From contig JAMXDE010000012.1 in assembly GCA_026770025.1 (NCBI GenBank), positions 806,001-870,000 of the forward strand: a stretch of DNA of 64,000 nucleotides, in the 5' to 3' direction. A program made the translations under genes and the position numbers. The notes below the pieces were generated by a model that was not told the origin of the DNA, made no database searches, and saw only the letters and a list, made by a program, of their open reading frames with translations. Below are positions 1 to 13,600 of the stretch, piece after piece (the stretch's first letter is position 1; every line of letters begins with the position of its first letter). Source of the DNA: Craspedostauros australis (Eukaryota; Bacillariophyta; Bacillariophyceae; Mastogloiales; Achnanthaceae).

Positions 1-218
1 CACTCACAGCCGCGAACAGCCAACCACCAGTTCAATTGGTCGACACCCCGGTCAGCCTCTTCCGCGATGATGAGTTCCGCTCAAGTGAAAGATTCACCAT
101 CAACTTGTTGGAGTCGCAGGGACGAAGTGTCTCCGCGGCGCTCGCAGCTGTCGCCAATTCGACCATCAGCGGCCTCGAATGCCGCGACAGAGCCATCCTG
201 GTCGTTTCCGTGGCTTAA
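1..218 (+). CDS. 3' end of a secreted modular protein, paralogue of the giant gene at 4678-21187
   Basis: Only the last 71 codons are visible, read in the frame that starts at base 3 and ending with TAA at 216-218. The peptide aligns without gaps to the C-terminus of the giant protein encoded at 4678-21187: shared blocks include AAN, PVSLFRDDEFR, ERFT, NLLES and the final SVA, and I count about 46 identities in 71 by eye. This is therefore the last part of the same cysteine-rich domain that closes the giant protein, and both proteins end at the same residue without a membrane anchor. The rest of the gene lies to the left of the window. The two paralogues flank the minus-strand kinase gene. 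The function of the domain is not known to me. Confidence 0.85.
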   Translation, partial: LTAANSQPPVQLVDTPVSLFRDDEFRSSERFTINLLESQGRSVSAALAAVANSTISGLECRDRAILVVSVA

Positions 219-1139
219 TGCACATGCACTGTAGACGATCAACGCATCACCCCACCCTCGTACCGAATGGAAGACAAATGCGACGTGCAGAGGAACGGGA
301 AGAACGGCCAACCTTGCGCACCCGTCACAGGCTCGCGCAGAGAGTTGTGTCTGTGGCATGTTCCCTCTCACTTTCCGCGCATTTGTCTTCACCGAATTAA
401 CAACGAACAAAACACGAACAAACGAGGAATCATAACTCTGTGTCAGATGCCTCCCACACCCATCGCACCAACCACCAACAGACACCCAAAGGAATGATTC
501 CGCGGGTGAGGGAGGTTCGAAATTGGCAGCTCTGACAACAACGTCATAACTCAAAAAATAGCCACATGTAACAATTCAGAATCCGCACCATCACGACAAG
601 ACCTTCCTGACAGAAATTGGATTGGATTACTGTCTTGGCGTGCAGTCTCCTTAGAGTACTACATATAATCGGATAACATTATATAACAGAGTAACTTGAA
701 CCACTCACAACGCGCAAATTGTGGCGCTCTTGTGTACTCGCGGATTACGCACACACTCTGCTTTCTCGAACATCCCATCATCACAGCAAAGAGGATGATG
801 CTGGAACACAGTTTCTTCCGAGATGACAAGTTGGAAGCCAATTTCAATTCTCATGGAAGTGCCAGCGGAGCACAAGCATTCCTGCAGTGTTGCGGTACCT
901 GCGCGTATGGACATGAGTGCGAGGAACAAGATCAAGATGATTGAACCTTCCTGGTGAAGGGGTGTTGTTTTCTGACAGAATTGTGTTCGTCGGAAACAAC
1001 GTGATGCTCCTGCAACTACAACGGGATTCCACTTTTCATCTACTCAATGTGTTGATGCGGTATGCATGCGCGAGAGCAATGCTTCTGTTCCAAGAAGTAG
1101 AAAAGGATAGCATCCTCGTCTTCGTCTTCGTCCTCATCT
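219..1139. other. convergent intergenic region, no gene seen
   Basis: This lies between the 3' end of the plus-strand paralogue fragment and the 3' end of the minus-strand kinase, so it should hold two 3' UTRs. Short open frames on both strands show no family resemblance or consistent codon use. I see no RNA gene or repeat here. Confidence 0.6.
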
Positions 1140-3209
1140 TTATCCACTTCCGAACGACAGAACTGGTGGCGGTGCAAAAGTCTTCCCCTCTTCCCTTCGT
1201 TTCGCTTTGCGCAGACCGAACAGAAACCGAGATATCATCACCAAGTCCACAGCTGGTTTGGGCCCGTCACCGTCCTGGTTATGAAGCGGAGATGTTTCGA
1301 TGGCGTGTCTGATGTGCGCAGTCTGAGAGCCAACCGGTGCTACGCTTGATCCGTCTCCTTCGGTCTTTGTTTTCGCTTCTGATGCCGACGACGATTTGTA
1401 CAACGCGCTTCTGTTCTTGAAGTATCCAAACCGCTCTGCCCCTTTCAAGCACCGATTGACGCATCTGAGGAAGTTCTCCCTCCGGTATCCGTCCATGTTG
1501 TTGCGGTGGCCACCTTTTTCAAATGCCTTTGAGTCCCATTTCATGTACAGGACGAGCGACGCTGCTTGCATCCAATCATGTAAGGCTATGTGGTGCGGTA
1601 TCGATGTGTGATGTTTGGCATTGTGTTCCATCTGAGCGAGACGGAACTGCAGTTCCAATGGCAGTTTCTTGACAGCTGACGCATCGGTGTTTGCATCGGC
1701 CTTCTTGGCCTCATCGGCGGGCTGTTCCGTCTTTGCGACGATTTCAGCGCGGACGAATTGCTGCGAAGTGAGCATGTCATCTTCGTGCCCCGCCAACCTC
1801 CAGTACGGGATTTTGGTGCCTTCAGTCGCCGCAGGGAGACCTGACACATTCGGCTTGGCGGAATCTTGCTTCTTCTCCCACATGATCGGAACGACCTTGC
1901 CATTCCCGTCGTGGTCGATGCTGCGCTGGTGGTGGGCGCTGAGAAAGCCACGGAGGCAATTTTGAACGAGGTCATAATCGGGCATGTCGCAGAAGTCCAG
2001 CGTTTGCAGGTGCTGGAACGCCTTGCGCAGCAGCCCGACAAGCTCGGGAGTTTCGGACATCTTGAGAGGAGCGGGCAGGGACTCCTTGGCTTCATGTTCT
2101 AGCTGTTGCGGCATGTTGTTCTCATCGCGACGTTGCAGCCTCGCTTTGGCGATGTGGTATTCGTATCCTTGCAACAGTTCGTGGGTGGCATCAGGCTGAC
2201 CGGGCATTTCTCCATGGATGCGTTCCTTCATGCTGTGGCACACAGCGCGCTCCTTGCTGGCTGCGTAGGACATCCACGGCAGGCCGCCGCCGATCAGATC
2301 ACAGAAGACGTACAGAAGGCTCCACAGATCGTCGCGCGGACAGTAGTCTTTGGATTGATGGATGCGAAGCGATGCGTACATGCTCGTCCCGCGGAAATCT
2401 GCATTCGTGCGCTCCACGCGGTAATGGCCAGCGGCTTCGCAGTTCGCCGGCTTCATCCAATCCTTGCCTTTCCAAGGTCGGTTGGGATCGGACAGAGCGG
2501 AATCGTTGGGCACGACGATGGATTTCGAGAGGCCGAAGTCCACCATGGCAAACTGCCTCCCGTTCCGCTTGACGCAGTTGGAAGGCTTGACGTCTCGGTG
2601 GACGATTCCGACCTCGTGCATACAACGCAGCAGCGGCAGCATGACGTCGGCTGTCAGGTACACAGAATTCTCCACCGTCAGCCGGCGTGTTCGACCACGA
2701 GTGGTGGCGTCCCTGATCTGATGCATGTCTCTGCCAGGAAGGTACTCCATGATGATGGCAGCGACCTTGCTGGTTGTTTCGTGCAGATGCCCCATGTACA
2801 AGGGGACCGTTTCTTTTGGCAGCGACATGTCCAAGAACTCCAGCATCGCGGCCTCGCCAGCCAGGACACCGGAGTTTTGGAACTCCCCGATTTCCAGCTT
2901 GGCTGCGACCACTCGTTTGCTGCTGGAGCCATCACCATGGCTGCCGGTGTTGCTGTCGTTGCTGTCGTTGCTGCTGGCGCCATCATTCTCACTTCGGCGC
3001 TGGTCCTGCGAGTGGAAGTGGTTGAGATTGATGCAGCGATGGATGCTGCAGAAGGTCCCCTTTCCCAGCCTGCCAACCGAGAAGAACTGCCCCAACGTCG
3101 ACCCGATGGAAGGAAACTCGCCCTGGCTCTTCACCGTCTTGTACGCGCCCAACGACACCCTGTGCTGAACATCTTTTGGCTGCGCGTCTTTGCTTCGGAT
3201 CGGTTGCAT
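1140..3209 (-). CDS. CK1-superfamily (TTBK-like) protein kinase
   Basis: A single 689-codon exon, ATG at 3209-3207 and TAA at 1142-1140. It encodes a serine/threonine protein kinase. The glycine loop is at residues 46-53 (GRLGKGTF), the ATP-binding lysine in VAAK at 104, the catalytic HRDVKPSN loop starts at 204, and DFG is at 224-226. The GTSMYAS block followed by RDDLWSLLYVF and LPW is typical of the CK1 group and closest to tau-tubulin kinase-like members, which lack the usual APE motif. All key catalytic residues are present, so it should be active. A serine/asparagine-rich insertion at about residues 67-98 splits the N-lobe between the glycine loop and the ATP lysine. About 290 residues follow the catalytic core and are not recognised. 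It is transcribed away from the giant gene across a shared upstream region. The substrate cannot be told. Confidence 0.88.
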   Translation of the reverse strand: MQPIRSKDAQPKDVQHRVSLGAYKTVKSQGEFPSIGSTLGQFFSVGRLGKGTFCSIHRCINLNHFHSQDQRRSENDGASSNDSNDSNTGSHGDGSSSKRVVAAKLEIGEFQNSGVLAGEAAMLEFLDMSLPKETVPLYMGHLHETTSKVAAIIMEYLPGRDMHQIRDATTRGRTRRLTVENSVYLTADVMLPLLRCMHEVGIVHRDVKPSNCVKRNGRQFAMVDFGLSKSIVVPNDSALSDPNRPWKGKDWMKPANCEAAGHYRVERTNADFRGTSMYASLRIHQSKDYCPRDDLWSLLYVFCDLIGGGLPWMSYAASKERAVCHSMKERIHGEMPGQPDATHELLQGYEYHIAKARLQRRDENNMPQQLEHEAKESLPAPLKMSETPELVGLLRKAFQHLQTLDFCDMPDYDLVQNCLRGFLSAHHQRSIDHDGNGKVVPIMWEKKQDSAKPNVSGLPAATEGTKIPYWRLAGHEDDMLTSQQFVRAEIVAKTEQPADEAKKADANTDASAVKKLPLELQFRLAQMEHNAKHHTSIPHHIALHDWMQAASLVLYMKWDSKAFEKGGHRNNMDGYRRENFLRCVNRCLKGAERFGYFKNRSALYKSSSASEAKTKTEGDGSSVAPVGSQTAHIRHAIETSPLHNQDGDGPKPAVDLVMISRFLFGLRKAKRREEGKTFAPPPVLSFGSG

Positions 3210-4677
3210 GATCGCGGCGATGCTCTGTGGCAGGTGGTCTGCTGTGCCAAACTGGACGCTCTTCCTTCCTCAGGAGCAGACGACTTGGCTCGTGAGTGCG
3301 TTTGTCAGCGCGTTCGTCAGTGCGCTTGCGACCGCTAAGGTTTGGAGAGCAGGCTGCTCGGAAATTGGACTATGCTTCCTCAGTCTCCCGCACTGATCTC
3401 GTTGACGATCACACAGATGATTGCAACGATGCTGGCGACGGATGAATGACAATGATGATCTGCTCGATTGCCTCATCTCTTGTCTTCCTTCTCTGTTGCG
3501 TGCCTGTTTTGGCACCACCAACTCACACCACCACACAACACCACACAACACCCCTCGTTCATCGTGGAAACACACGGGACTTACTAGTATCCGTGTTCTG
3601 AACTGCATCATTCGTGAACAAGATCCTCTCTACAGTTTGCGGGACTTATCGGGAACACTCAAAACGACTCATAAGGGACCATCTGATTCGGATACCGCCT
3701 CGTGTTGGCAACGACAAAGAGACACCCTAACAATATCGACGTATGACAAAGAATAGAATGAATGCCGGTGTTCTAAAAAGACATTTACTGAGTACCTTCC
3801 CCAACCATTGATTCATCCACGTTTCAGCCAGTCCGTATTGTTCGCGAACAGTCATTGTACGTACAATATGTCCGCTGCGTGTACTTCTATTCGGACTCTA
3901 ATTGGACTCCACCAAGCGTTCTTGACTTCTTGTCCGAATTGCGACCATCAAGAAGATGGTCACGTTTACTCTGCGATGCGAGCAAGCACACGGCTCTCGC
4001 AATGCTCCATAAGTACACACACACACTCTCTCTCCAGAAATAGAGAGAGAGGGAAAGCAGAATAGGTACCAATAGAGACTTCCGCTGTATGCCCTGCTCG
4101 TGCAGTCCGACGACCTATTTCGTTCGTCCGAGAACACCACAGAAAAAGGGAGTGCTTGTTTGCGCCTTTGGTATCTTGTGTGTGGAAGAGCCGATTGTTG
4201 TCGCAAATCAGGGAGTGATGCGGCATGTGTCGTACTTTCCAGCAGTATTGCGATAGTAACGATGCTTTAATCGTGTCACATGATAGTGTAGTATGAACAT
4301 TTTTAACGGAAAGCGTTGAATCACATGACCTTCAAACAGTACCAGCGTAATAGTGTTAGATGAACTCAGTCCTCGAAAAATCGCTGATGACACGACGCAA
4401 CTAACGCTGCAATTAAACAACAATATATCAACAGTATACGTACATGAATACATGCATATGAAGCACCACTCACAACGCAGAGAAGCAATCAATCCGCAAA
4501 GCATGTTTTGTTTTTCCGTCACAAAACAATCTCGTTTCCTTCCTCACCCATTTGCGGATCCTGGAACTCAACGAGAATACAAGATCAGTCAGGAGACAAC
4601 ATTGAACGGAGACAACGTGCCAGCATACTACTATAGCATCGAGGCATCCGACAAGAGCTGCCGATCGAAGCATCACC
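3210..4677. promoter_or_regulatory. divergent upstream region of the kinase and the giant secreted-protein gene
   Basis: A 1.47-kb stretch between two divergently transcribed genes, so it must carry both promoters and 5' UTRs. The kinase-proximal half is T-rich on the plus strand, that is A-rich on the kinase coding strand. A CA-to-CT dinucleotide run followed by GA repeats lies near 4014-4054. I see no convincing gene and no promoter motif that I can name. Confidence 0.5.
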
Positions 4678-7600
4678 ATGAGGTTGCGCACACAGGGCCT
4701 CGTTCCCTTCCTCGTCACGACAGTCGTGCTGTCTTGTTGCAGAACTGATATTCTGACAGTGGTCGCGCAGCCTCGTGGCGATGTTGGAGACAACCTTGGT
4801 GTCGACGTCGAGGATGAAGAGTTTTACGCAAGGCTAATGGAGGAAGTCGGTGAGAGCGTCATCGTTTCCGAGGAGCCGTCGGTTCCGCCATCTGCGACGC
4901 CTTCTGCAAGGCCGTCTACCAAACCTTCGGATATGCCATCACCCGTTCCGTCGGCAAGACCTTCAACGAAACCGTCCGACACCCCGAGTGAACCGCCGTC
5001 ATCGACGCCTTCAGTCAAACCTTCGAGCAATCCAAGTGTGCCACCATCGGCCACTCCTTCGGAGACACCCTCAAAAACACCTTCGGCGACACCATCAACG
5101 ACACCATCAACGACACCATCAACGACACCGTCAACGACACCGTCAACAACACCGTCAACAACACCGTCAACAACACCGTCAACAACACCATCAACAACAC
5201 CATCGGCGACACCGTCAACAACACCATCAACAACACCATCGGCGACACCTTCAGTGGATCCTTCGAGCCTACCAAGCGTGCCGCCATCGGCCACGCCTTC
5301 GGCAACTCCCTCGAAAACCCCGTCAGTCACTCCGAGTGAACCGCCTTCCAGCACCCCCAGCACTCCTCCAAGTGCCACGCCAAGCGACCAACCGTCACCA
5401 ACCCCATCAACAACTCCCTCTGAAAATCCATCGAGCAACCCCTCCGCACGCCCATCCAGCCTTCCATCCGTGATGCCCTCGCAAACACCAACCGAGCCCG
5501 GTGAATGCCTTGTGGAGGTAAGTTCTTGCTCTCACTGCGTCCCTGCAACTCGATGCATGTATGGTACAAGATTGAAGAGGCATCACCACACCAACACAGC
5601 AGGCGCACAATTGTTGGAGGAGAGCAAACCGACTGACCCTTTTGTTTTTACATTCCCGTGATCTGTCAAACGCGTGATTCTCATCGAAATGGAACATGCA
5701 CATTCGCGCACACCAGGCAATCATTGATTGCAACGCAGCCGGCGGAATCCCATGCGAAGACCTGCAATCACCAGACGGACAATGCTCAACCGGACAGCCA
5801 ATCACCGAACTCTCCTTCGTCGTCACAGGCGGAACATGCAACGACAGTCTCAACACTCAGTACATGTTTGCCAACGACGGAATGACACCCCTCGATGCCT
5901 TCTGCGAGGACACCGGAACGATGCCACAACCAGGAACCACCATGACCATCACCTGCTTCGATTCATCCACAACCACGATCCTGCCTGCAACAAATGTCGT
6001 CGTGGGAGATCGCATCACCATTGGAGATGGCGTGACCGTTTTGCCAACTGCAACCATCTGCGAAGTGACAAGCGGAGGGGACGAAATCCAGAACTTCTCC
6101 ATCGACACAAGCGGCAACATGGATCTCTACCTCAAGGACAAGTACGGAATGCTGCAGCTGGAATCATGTGATGTCGGTGGCGATGAGAGAAACTGCCTCG
6201 TCGACATCAGCTACTCGTACTTCTTGAGAAACATCGGCGAAGTTCCCATGGAGGTCACGCTGTTCTTCCGCGAGCGCGGCGGTGCTGAAGAGAGCCTCTT
6301 CGGATTGATCCAAAACAAGACCATCGGAGTGAGAGACCAAGTACAGATCAACGAACCCGATGTGGTGGACGTGTGCATGGGCGCCACATACACAACCAAC
6401 GTCCGTGTCGAAGCCGACCCACCGTTCGGCCCGACATGCCAGGATGACGAAACATTCACCTTCGACATTGCTGTGGCATGTCGCGTCGATGTCGACATCA
6501 CATGCACCGACGAGAACGGTCGCGACTGCATGGAGATCACTGAGGCCCCTGCCCAGTGCTCCGACGGCGACAGCATCTCCGAGACTCGCTTCAAGTTCGT
6601 TCCATCACCATGCGGCGACAGCGTCAACACCCAACCCATGCCGCCATCCGTGTGCAGCGAGCCAGGCGACATCACCACCGTCAGTGAGATGGTGGTGAGC
6701 TGTGTCGATGCAAGCAACCAGATGCCCCTCACAACCACCAGCGGACCGATCGGCGCAGGAGAGACGTTCATCGTCTCATCCTCCATGCCCAACATCCAGC
6801 TTCCAAGCAGCGTCACTTGCACTCTTTCTTCCACGGGAAGCCAGCCCCTCCAGATCCTCACCTTCGATCCATCCGGATCCTCCGAGCTCAACCTCAAGGA
6901 CAAGTTCGGCTCCATGGAACTCGAAGCTTGCTCCGATGTGAACGGAGATACCCAAGACTGCTTCCTCGACATCACCTACGTGTACGATCTCCGCAACGTA
7001 GGGACCAACGATATGGACGTGACAGCGTTGAACGTGACGGCAGATGGTGTGATCCGCGACCTCCTTGACCGCGTGGAAGACAGAGAGCTGTCACCGGGCG
7101 AATCCACCACAGCCATGGAGGTTGTGCTTCTGGATGTGTGCATCCCTGGCGTGTACAAGGTGTCGACTGTGGTCGAGGCCGATCCACCGAATGGTGGCAT
7201 GTGCCAAGATGAGGATGAGTACGAGTTCGACATTACTGCGGCATGTCGCGTCGATGTCGACATCACATGTACCGACGAGAACGGTCGCGACTGCATGGAG
7301 ATCACTGAGGCCCCTGCCCAGTGCTCCGACGGCGACAGCATCTCCGAGACTCGCTTCAAGTTCGTTCCATCACCATGCGACGACAGCGTCAACACCCAAC
7401 CCATGCCGCCATCCATGTGCAGCGAGCCAGGCGACATCACCACCGTCAGCGAGATGGTGGTGAGCTGTGTCGATGCAAGCAACCAGATGCCCCTCACAAC
7501 CACCAGCGGACCGATCGGCGCAGGAGAGACGTTCACCGTCTCATCCTCCATGCCCAACATCCAGCTTCCAAGCAGCGTCACTTGCACTCTTTCTTCCACG

Positions 7601-10600
7601 GGAAGCCAGCCCCTCCAGGTGCTCACCTTCGATCCATCCGGATCCTCCGAGCTCAACCTCAAGGACAAGTTCGGATCCATGGAGCTCGAAGCTTGCTCCG
7701 ACGTGAACGGAGATACCCAGGATTGCTTCCTCGACATCACCTACGTGTACGATCTCCGCAACGTGGGGACCGACGATATGAACGTGACAGCGTTGAACGT
7801 GACGGCAGACGGTGTGATCCGCGACCTCCTTGACCGCGTGGAGGACAGAGAGCTGTCACCGGGCGAATCCACCACAGCCATGGAGGTTGTGCTTCTGGAT
7901 GTGTGCATCCCTGGCATGTACAAGGTGTCGACTGTGGTCGAGGCCGATCCACCGAATGGTGGCATGTGCCAAGATGAGCATGAGTACGAGTTCGACATTA
8001 CTGCGGCATGTCGCGTCGATGTCGACATCACATGTACGGACGAGAACGGTCGCGACTGCATGGAGATCACTGAGGCCCCTGCCCAGTGCTCCGACGGCGA
8101 CAGCATCTCCGAGACTCGCTTCAAGTTCGTTCCATCACCATGCGGCGACAGCGTCAACACCCAACCCATGCCGCCATCCGTGTGCAGCGAGCCAGGCGAC
8201 ATCACCACCGTCAGTGAGATGGTGGTGAGCTGTGTCGATGCAAGCAACCAGATGCCCCTCACAACCACCAGCGGACCGATCGGCGCAGGAGAGACGTTCA
8301 TCGTCTCATCCTCCATGCCCAACATCCAGCTTCCAAGCAGCGTCACTTGCACTCTTTCTTCCACGGGAAGCCAGCCCCTCCAGGTGCTCACCTTCGATCC
8401 ATCCGGATCCTCCGAGCTCAACCTCAAGGACAAGTTCGGCTCCATGGAGCTCGAAGCTTGCTCCGACGTGAACGGAGATACCCAGGATTGCTTCCTCGAC
8501 ATCACCTACGTGTACGATCTCCGCAACGTGGGGACCGACGATATGAACGTGACAGCGTTGAACGTGACGGCAGACGGTGTGATCCGCGACCTCCTTGACC
8601 GCGTGGAGGACAGAGAGCTGTCACCGGGCGAATCCACCACAGCCATGGAGGTTGTGCTTCTGGATGTGTGCGTCCCTGGCGTGTACAAGGTGTCGACCGT
8701 GGTCGAGGCCGATCCACCGAATGGTGGCATGTGCCAAGATGAGCATGAGTACGAGTTCGACATTACTGCGGCATGTCGCGTCGATGTCGACATCACATGT
8801 ACGGACGAGAACGGTCGCGACTGCATGGAGATCACTGAGGCCCCTGCCCAGTGCTCCGACGGCGACAGCATCTCCGAGACTCGCTTCAAGTTCGTTCCAT
8901 CACCATGCGGCGACAGCGTCAACACCCAACCCATGCCGCCATCCGTGTGCAGCGAGCCAGGCGACATCACCACCGTCAGTGAGATGGTGGTGAGCTGTGT
9001 CGATGCAAGCAACCAGATGCCCCTCACAACCACCAGCGGACCGATCGGCGCAGGAGAGACGTTCATCGTCTCATCCTCCATGCCCAACATCCAGCTTCCA
9101 AGCAGCGTCACTTGCACTCTTTCTTCCACGGGAAGCCAGCCCCTCCAGGTGCTCACCTTCGATCCATCCGGATCCTCCGAGCTCAACCTCAAGGACAAGT
9201 TCGGCTCCATGGAGCTCGAAGCTTGCTCCGACGTGAACGGAGATACCCAGGATTGCTTCCTCGACATCACCTACGTGTACGATCTCCGCAACGTGGGGAC
9301 CGACGATATGAACGTGACAGCGTTGAACGTGACGGCAGACGGTGTGATCCGCGACCTCCTTGACCGCGTGGAGGACAGAGAGCTGTCACCGGGCGAATCC
9401 ACCACAGCCATGGAGGTTGTGCTTCTGGATGTGTGCGTCCCTGGCATGTACAAGGTGTCGACTGTGGTCGAGGCCGATCCACCGAATGGTGGCATGTGCC
9501 AAGATGAGCATGAGTACGAGTTCGACATTACTGCGGCATGTCGCGTCGATGTCGACATCACATGTACCGACGAGAACGGTCGCGACTGCATGGAGATCAC
9601 TGAGGCCCCTGCCCAGTGCTCCGACGGCGACAGCATCTCCGAGACTCGCTTCAAGTTCGTTCCATCACCATGCGACGACAGCGTCAACACCCAACCCATG
9701 CCGCCATCCATGTGCAGCGAGCCAGGCGACATCACCACCGTCAGCGAGATGGTGGTGAGCTGTGTCGATGCAAGCAACCAGATGCCCCTCACAACCACCA
9801 GCGGACCGATCGGCGCAGGAGAGACGTTCACCGTCTCATCCTCCATGCCCAACATCCAGCTTCCAAGCAGCGTCACTTGCACTCTTTCTTCCACGGGAAG
9901 CCAGCCCCTCCAGGTGCTCACCTTCGATCCATCCGGATCCTCCGAGCTCAACCTCAAGGACAAGTTCGGATCCATGGAGCTCGAAGCTTGCTCCGACGTG
10001 AACGGAGATACCCAGGATTGCTTCCTCGACATCACCTACGTGTACGATCTCCGCAATGTGGGGACCGACGATATGAACGTGACAGCGTTGAACGTGACGG
10101 CAGACGGTGTGATCCGCGACCTCCTTGACCGCGTGGAGGACAGAGAGCTGTCACCGGGCGAATCCACCACAGCCATGGAGGTTGTGCTTCTGGATGTGTG
10201 CATCCCTGGCATGTACAAGGTGTCGACTGTGGTCGAGGCCGATCCACCGAATGGTGACATGTGCCAAGATGAGCATGAGTACGAGTTCGACATTACTGCG
10301 GCATGTCGCGTCGATGTCGACATCACATGTACGGACGAGAACGGTCGCGACTGCATGGAGATCACTGAGGCCCCTGCCCAGTGCTCCGACGGCGACAGCA
10401 TCTCCGAGACTCGCTTCAAGTTCGTTCCATCACCATGCGACGACAGCGTCAACACCCAACCCATGCCGCCATCCATGTGCAGCGAGCCAGGCGACATCAC
10501 CACCGTCAGTGAGATGGTGGTGAGCTGTGTCGATGCAAGCAACCAGATGCCCCTCACAACCACCAGCGGACCGATCGGCGCAGGAGAGACGTTCATCGTC

Positions 10601-13600
10601 TCATCCTCCATGCCCAACATCCAACTTCCAAGCAGCGTCACTTGCACTCTTTCTTCCACGGGAAGCCAGCCCCTCCAGGTGCTCACCTTCGATCCATCCG
10701 GATCCTCCGAGCTCAACCTCAAGGACAAGTTCGGATCCATGGAGCTCGAAGCTTGCTCCGACGTGAACGGAGATACCCAGGATTGCTTCCTCGACATCAC
10801 CTACGTGTACGATCTCCGCAATGTGGGGACCGACGATATGAACGTGACAGCGTTGAACGTGACGGCAGATGGTGTGATCCGCGACCTCATTGACCGCGTG
10901 GAGGACAGAGAGCTGTCACCGGGCGAATCCACCACAGCCATGGAGGTTGTGCTTCTGGATGTGTGCGTCCCTGGCGTGTACAAGGTGTCGACTGTGGTCG
11001 AGGCCGATCCACCGAATGGTGGCATGTGCCAAGATGAGCATGAGTACGAGTTCGACATTACTGCGGCATGTCGCGTCGATGTCGACATCACATGTACGGA
11101 CGAGAACGGTCGCGACTGCATGGAGATCACTGAGGCCCCTGCCCAGTGCTCCGACGGCGACAGCATCTCCGAGACTCGCTTCAAGTTCGTTCCATCACCA
11201 TGCGACGACAGCGTCAACACCCAACCCATGCCGCCATCCATGTGCAGCGAGCCAGGCGACATCACCACCGTCAGCGAGATGGTGGTGAGCTGTGTCGATG
11301 CAAGCAACCAGATGCCCCTCACAACCACCAGCGGACCGATCGGCGCAGGAGAGACGTTCACCGTCTCATCCTCCATGCCCAACATCCAGCTTCCAAGCAG
11401 CGTCACTTGCACTCTTTCTTCCACGGGAAGCCAGCCCCTCCAGGTGCTCACCTTCGATCCATCCGGATCCTCCGAGCTCAACCTCAAGGACAAGTTCGGA
11501 TCCATGGAGCTCGAAGCTTGCTCCGACGTGAACGGAGATACCCAGGATTGCTTCCTCGACATCACCTACGTGTACGATCTCCGCAATGTGGGGACCGACG
11601 ATATGAACGTGACAGCGTTGAACGTGACGGCAGATGGTGTGATCCGCGACCTCATTGACCGCGTGGAGGACAGAGAGCTGTCACCGGGCGAATCCACCAC
11701 AGCCATGGAGGTTGTGCTTCTGGATGTGTGCATCCCTGGCATGTACAAGGTGTCGACTGTGGTCGAGGCCGATCCACCGAATGGTGACATGTGCCAAGAT
11801 GAGCATGAGTACGAGTTCGACATTACTGCGGCATGTCGCGTCGATGTCGACATCACATGTACGGACGAGAACGGTCGCGACTGCATGGAGATCACTGAGG
11901 CCCCTGCCCAGTGCTCCGACGGCGACAGCATCTCCGAGACTCGCTTCAAGTTCGTTCCATCACCATGCGACGACAGCGTCAACACCCAACCCATGCCGCC
12001 ATCCATGTGCAGCGAGCCAGGCGACATCACCACCGTCAGTGAGATGGTGGTGAGCTGTGTCGATGCAAGCAACCAGATGCCCCTCACAACCACCAGCGGA
12101 CCGATCGGCGCAGGAGAGACGTTCATCGTCTCATCCTCCATGCCCAACATCCAACTTCCAAGCAGCGTCACTTGCACTCTTTCTTCCACGGGAAGCCAGC
12201 CCCTCCAGGTGCTCACCTTCGATCCATCCGGATCCTCCGAGCTCAACCTCAAGGACAAGTTCGGATCCATGGAGCTCGAAGCTTGCTCCGACGTGAACGG
12301 AGATACCCAGGATTGCTTCCTCGACATCACCTACGTGTACGATCTCCGCAACGTGGGGACCGACGATATGAACGTGACAGCGTTGAACGTGACGGCAGAT
12401 GGTGTGATCCGCGACCTCCTTGACCGCGTGGAGGACAGAGAGCTGTCACCGGGCGAATCCACCACAGCCATGGAGGTTGTGCTTCTGGATGTGTGCGTCC
12501 CTGGCGTGTACAAGGTGTCGACCGTGGTCGAGGCCGATCCACCGAATGGTGGCATGTGCCAAGATGAGCATGAGTACGAGTTCGAAGTGGAGGTCGCGTG
12601 CCGAGTGGATGTCGACATCACATGCACCGACGAGAACGGTCGCGACTGCATGGAGATCACCGAGGCTCCTGCCCAGTGCTCCGACGGCGACAGCATCTCC
12701 GAGACTCGCTTCAGGTTCGTTCCATCACCATGCGACGACAGCGTCAACACCCAACCCATGCCGCCATCCATGTGCAGCGAGCCAGGCGACATCACCACCG
12801 TCAGCGAGATGGAGGTGAGCTGTGTCGATGCAAGCAACCAGATGCCCCTCACAACCACCAGCGGACCGATCGGCGCAGGAGAGACGTTCACCGTCTCATC
12901 CTCCATGCCCAACATCCAGCTTCCAAGCAGCGTCACTTGCACTCTTTCTTCCACGGGAAGCCAGCCCCTCCAGGTGCTCACCTTCGATCCATCCGGATCC
13001 TCCGAGCTCAACCTCAAGGACAAGTTCGGCTCCATGGAGCTCGAAGCTTGCTCCGACGTGAACGGAGATACCCAGGATTGCGTCCTCGACATCACCTACG
13101 TGTACGATCTCCGCAATGTGGGGACCGACGATATGAACGTGACAGCGTTGAACGTGACGGCAGATGGTGTGATCCGCGACCTCCTTGACCGCGTGGAGGA
13201 CAGAGAGCTGTCACCGGGCGAATCCACCACAGCCATGGAGGTTGTGCTTCTGGATGTGTGCATCCCTGGCGTGTACAAGGTGTCGACTGTGGTCGAGGCC
13301 GATCCACCGAATGGTGGCATGTGCCAAGATGAGCATGAGTACGAGTTCGACATTACTGCGGCATGTCGCGTCGATGTCGACATCACATGTACCGACGAGA
13401 ACGGTCGCGACTGCATGGAGATCACTGAGGCCCCTGCCCAGTGCTCCGACGGCGACAGCATCTCCGAGACTCGCTTCAAGTTCGTTCCATCACCATGCGG
13501 CGACAGCGTCAACACCCAACCCATGCCGCCATCCATGTGCAGCGAGCCAGGCGACATCACCACCGTCAGCGAGATGGTGGTGAGCTGTGTCGATGCAAGC

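Noticed and set aside
2106-3338. Plus-strand 410-codon frame opposite the kinase
   Set aside because: It lies antisense to the catalytic core of a kinase with all motifs intact, and has no recognisable content.
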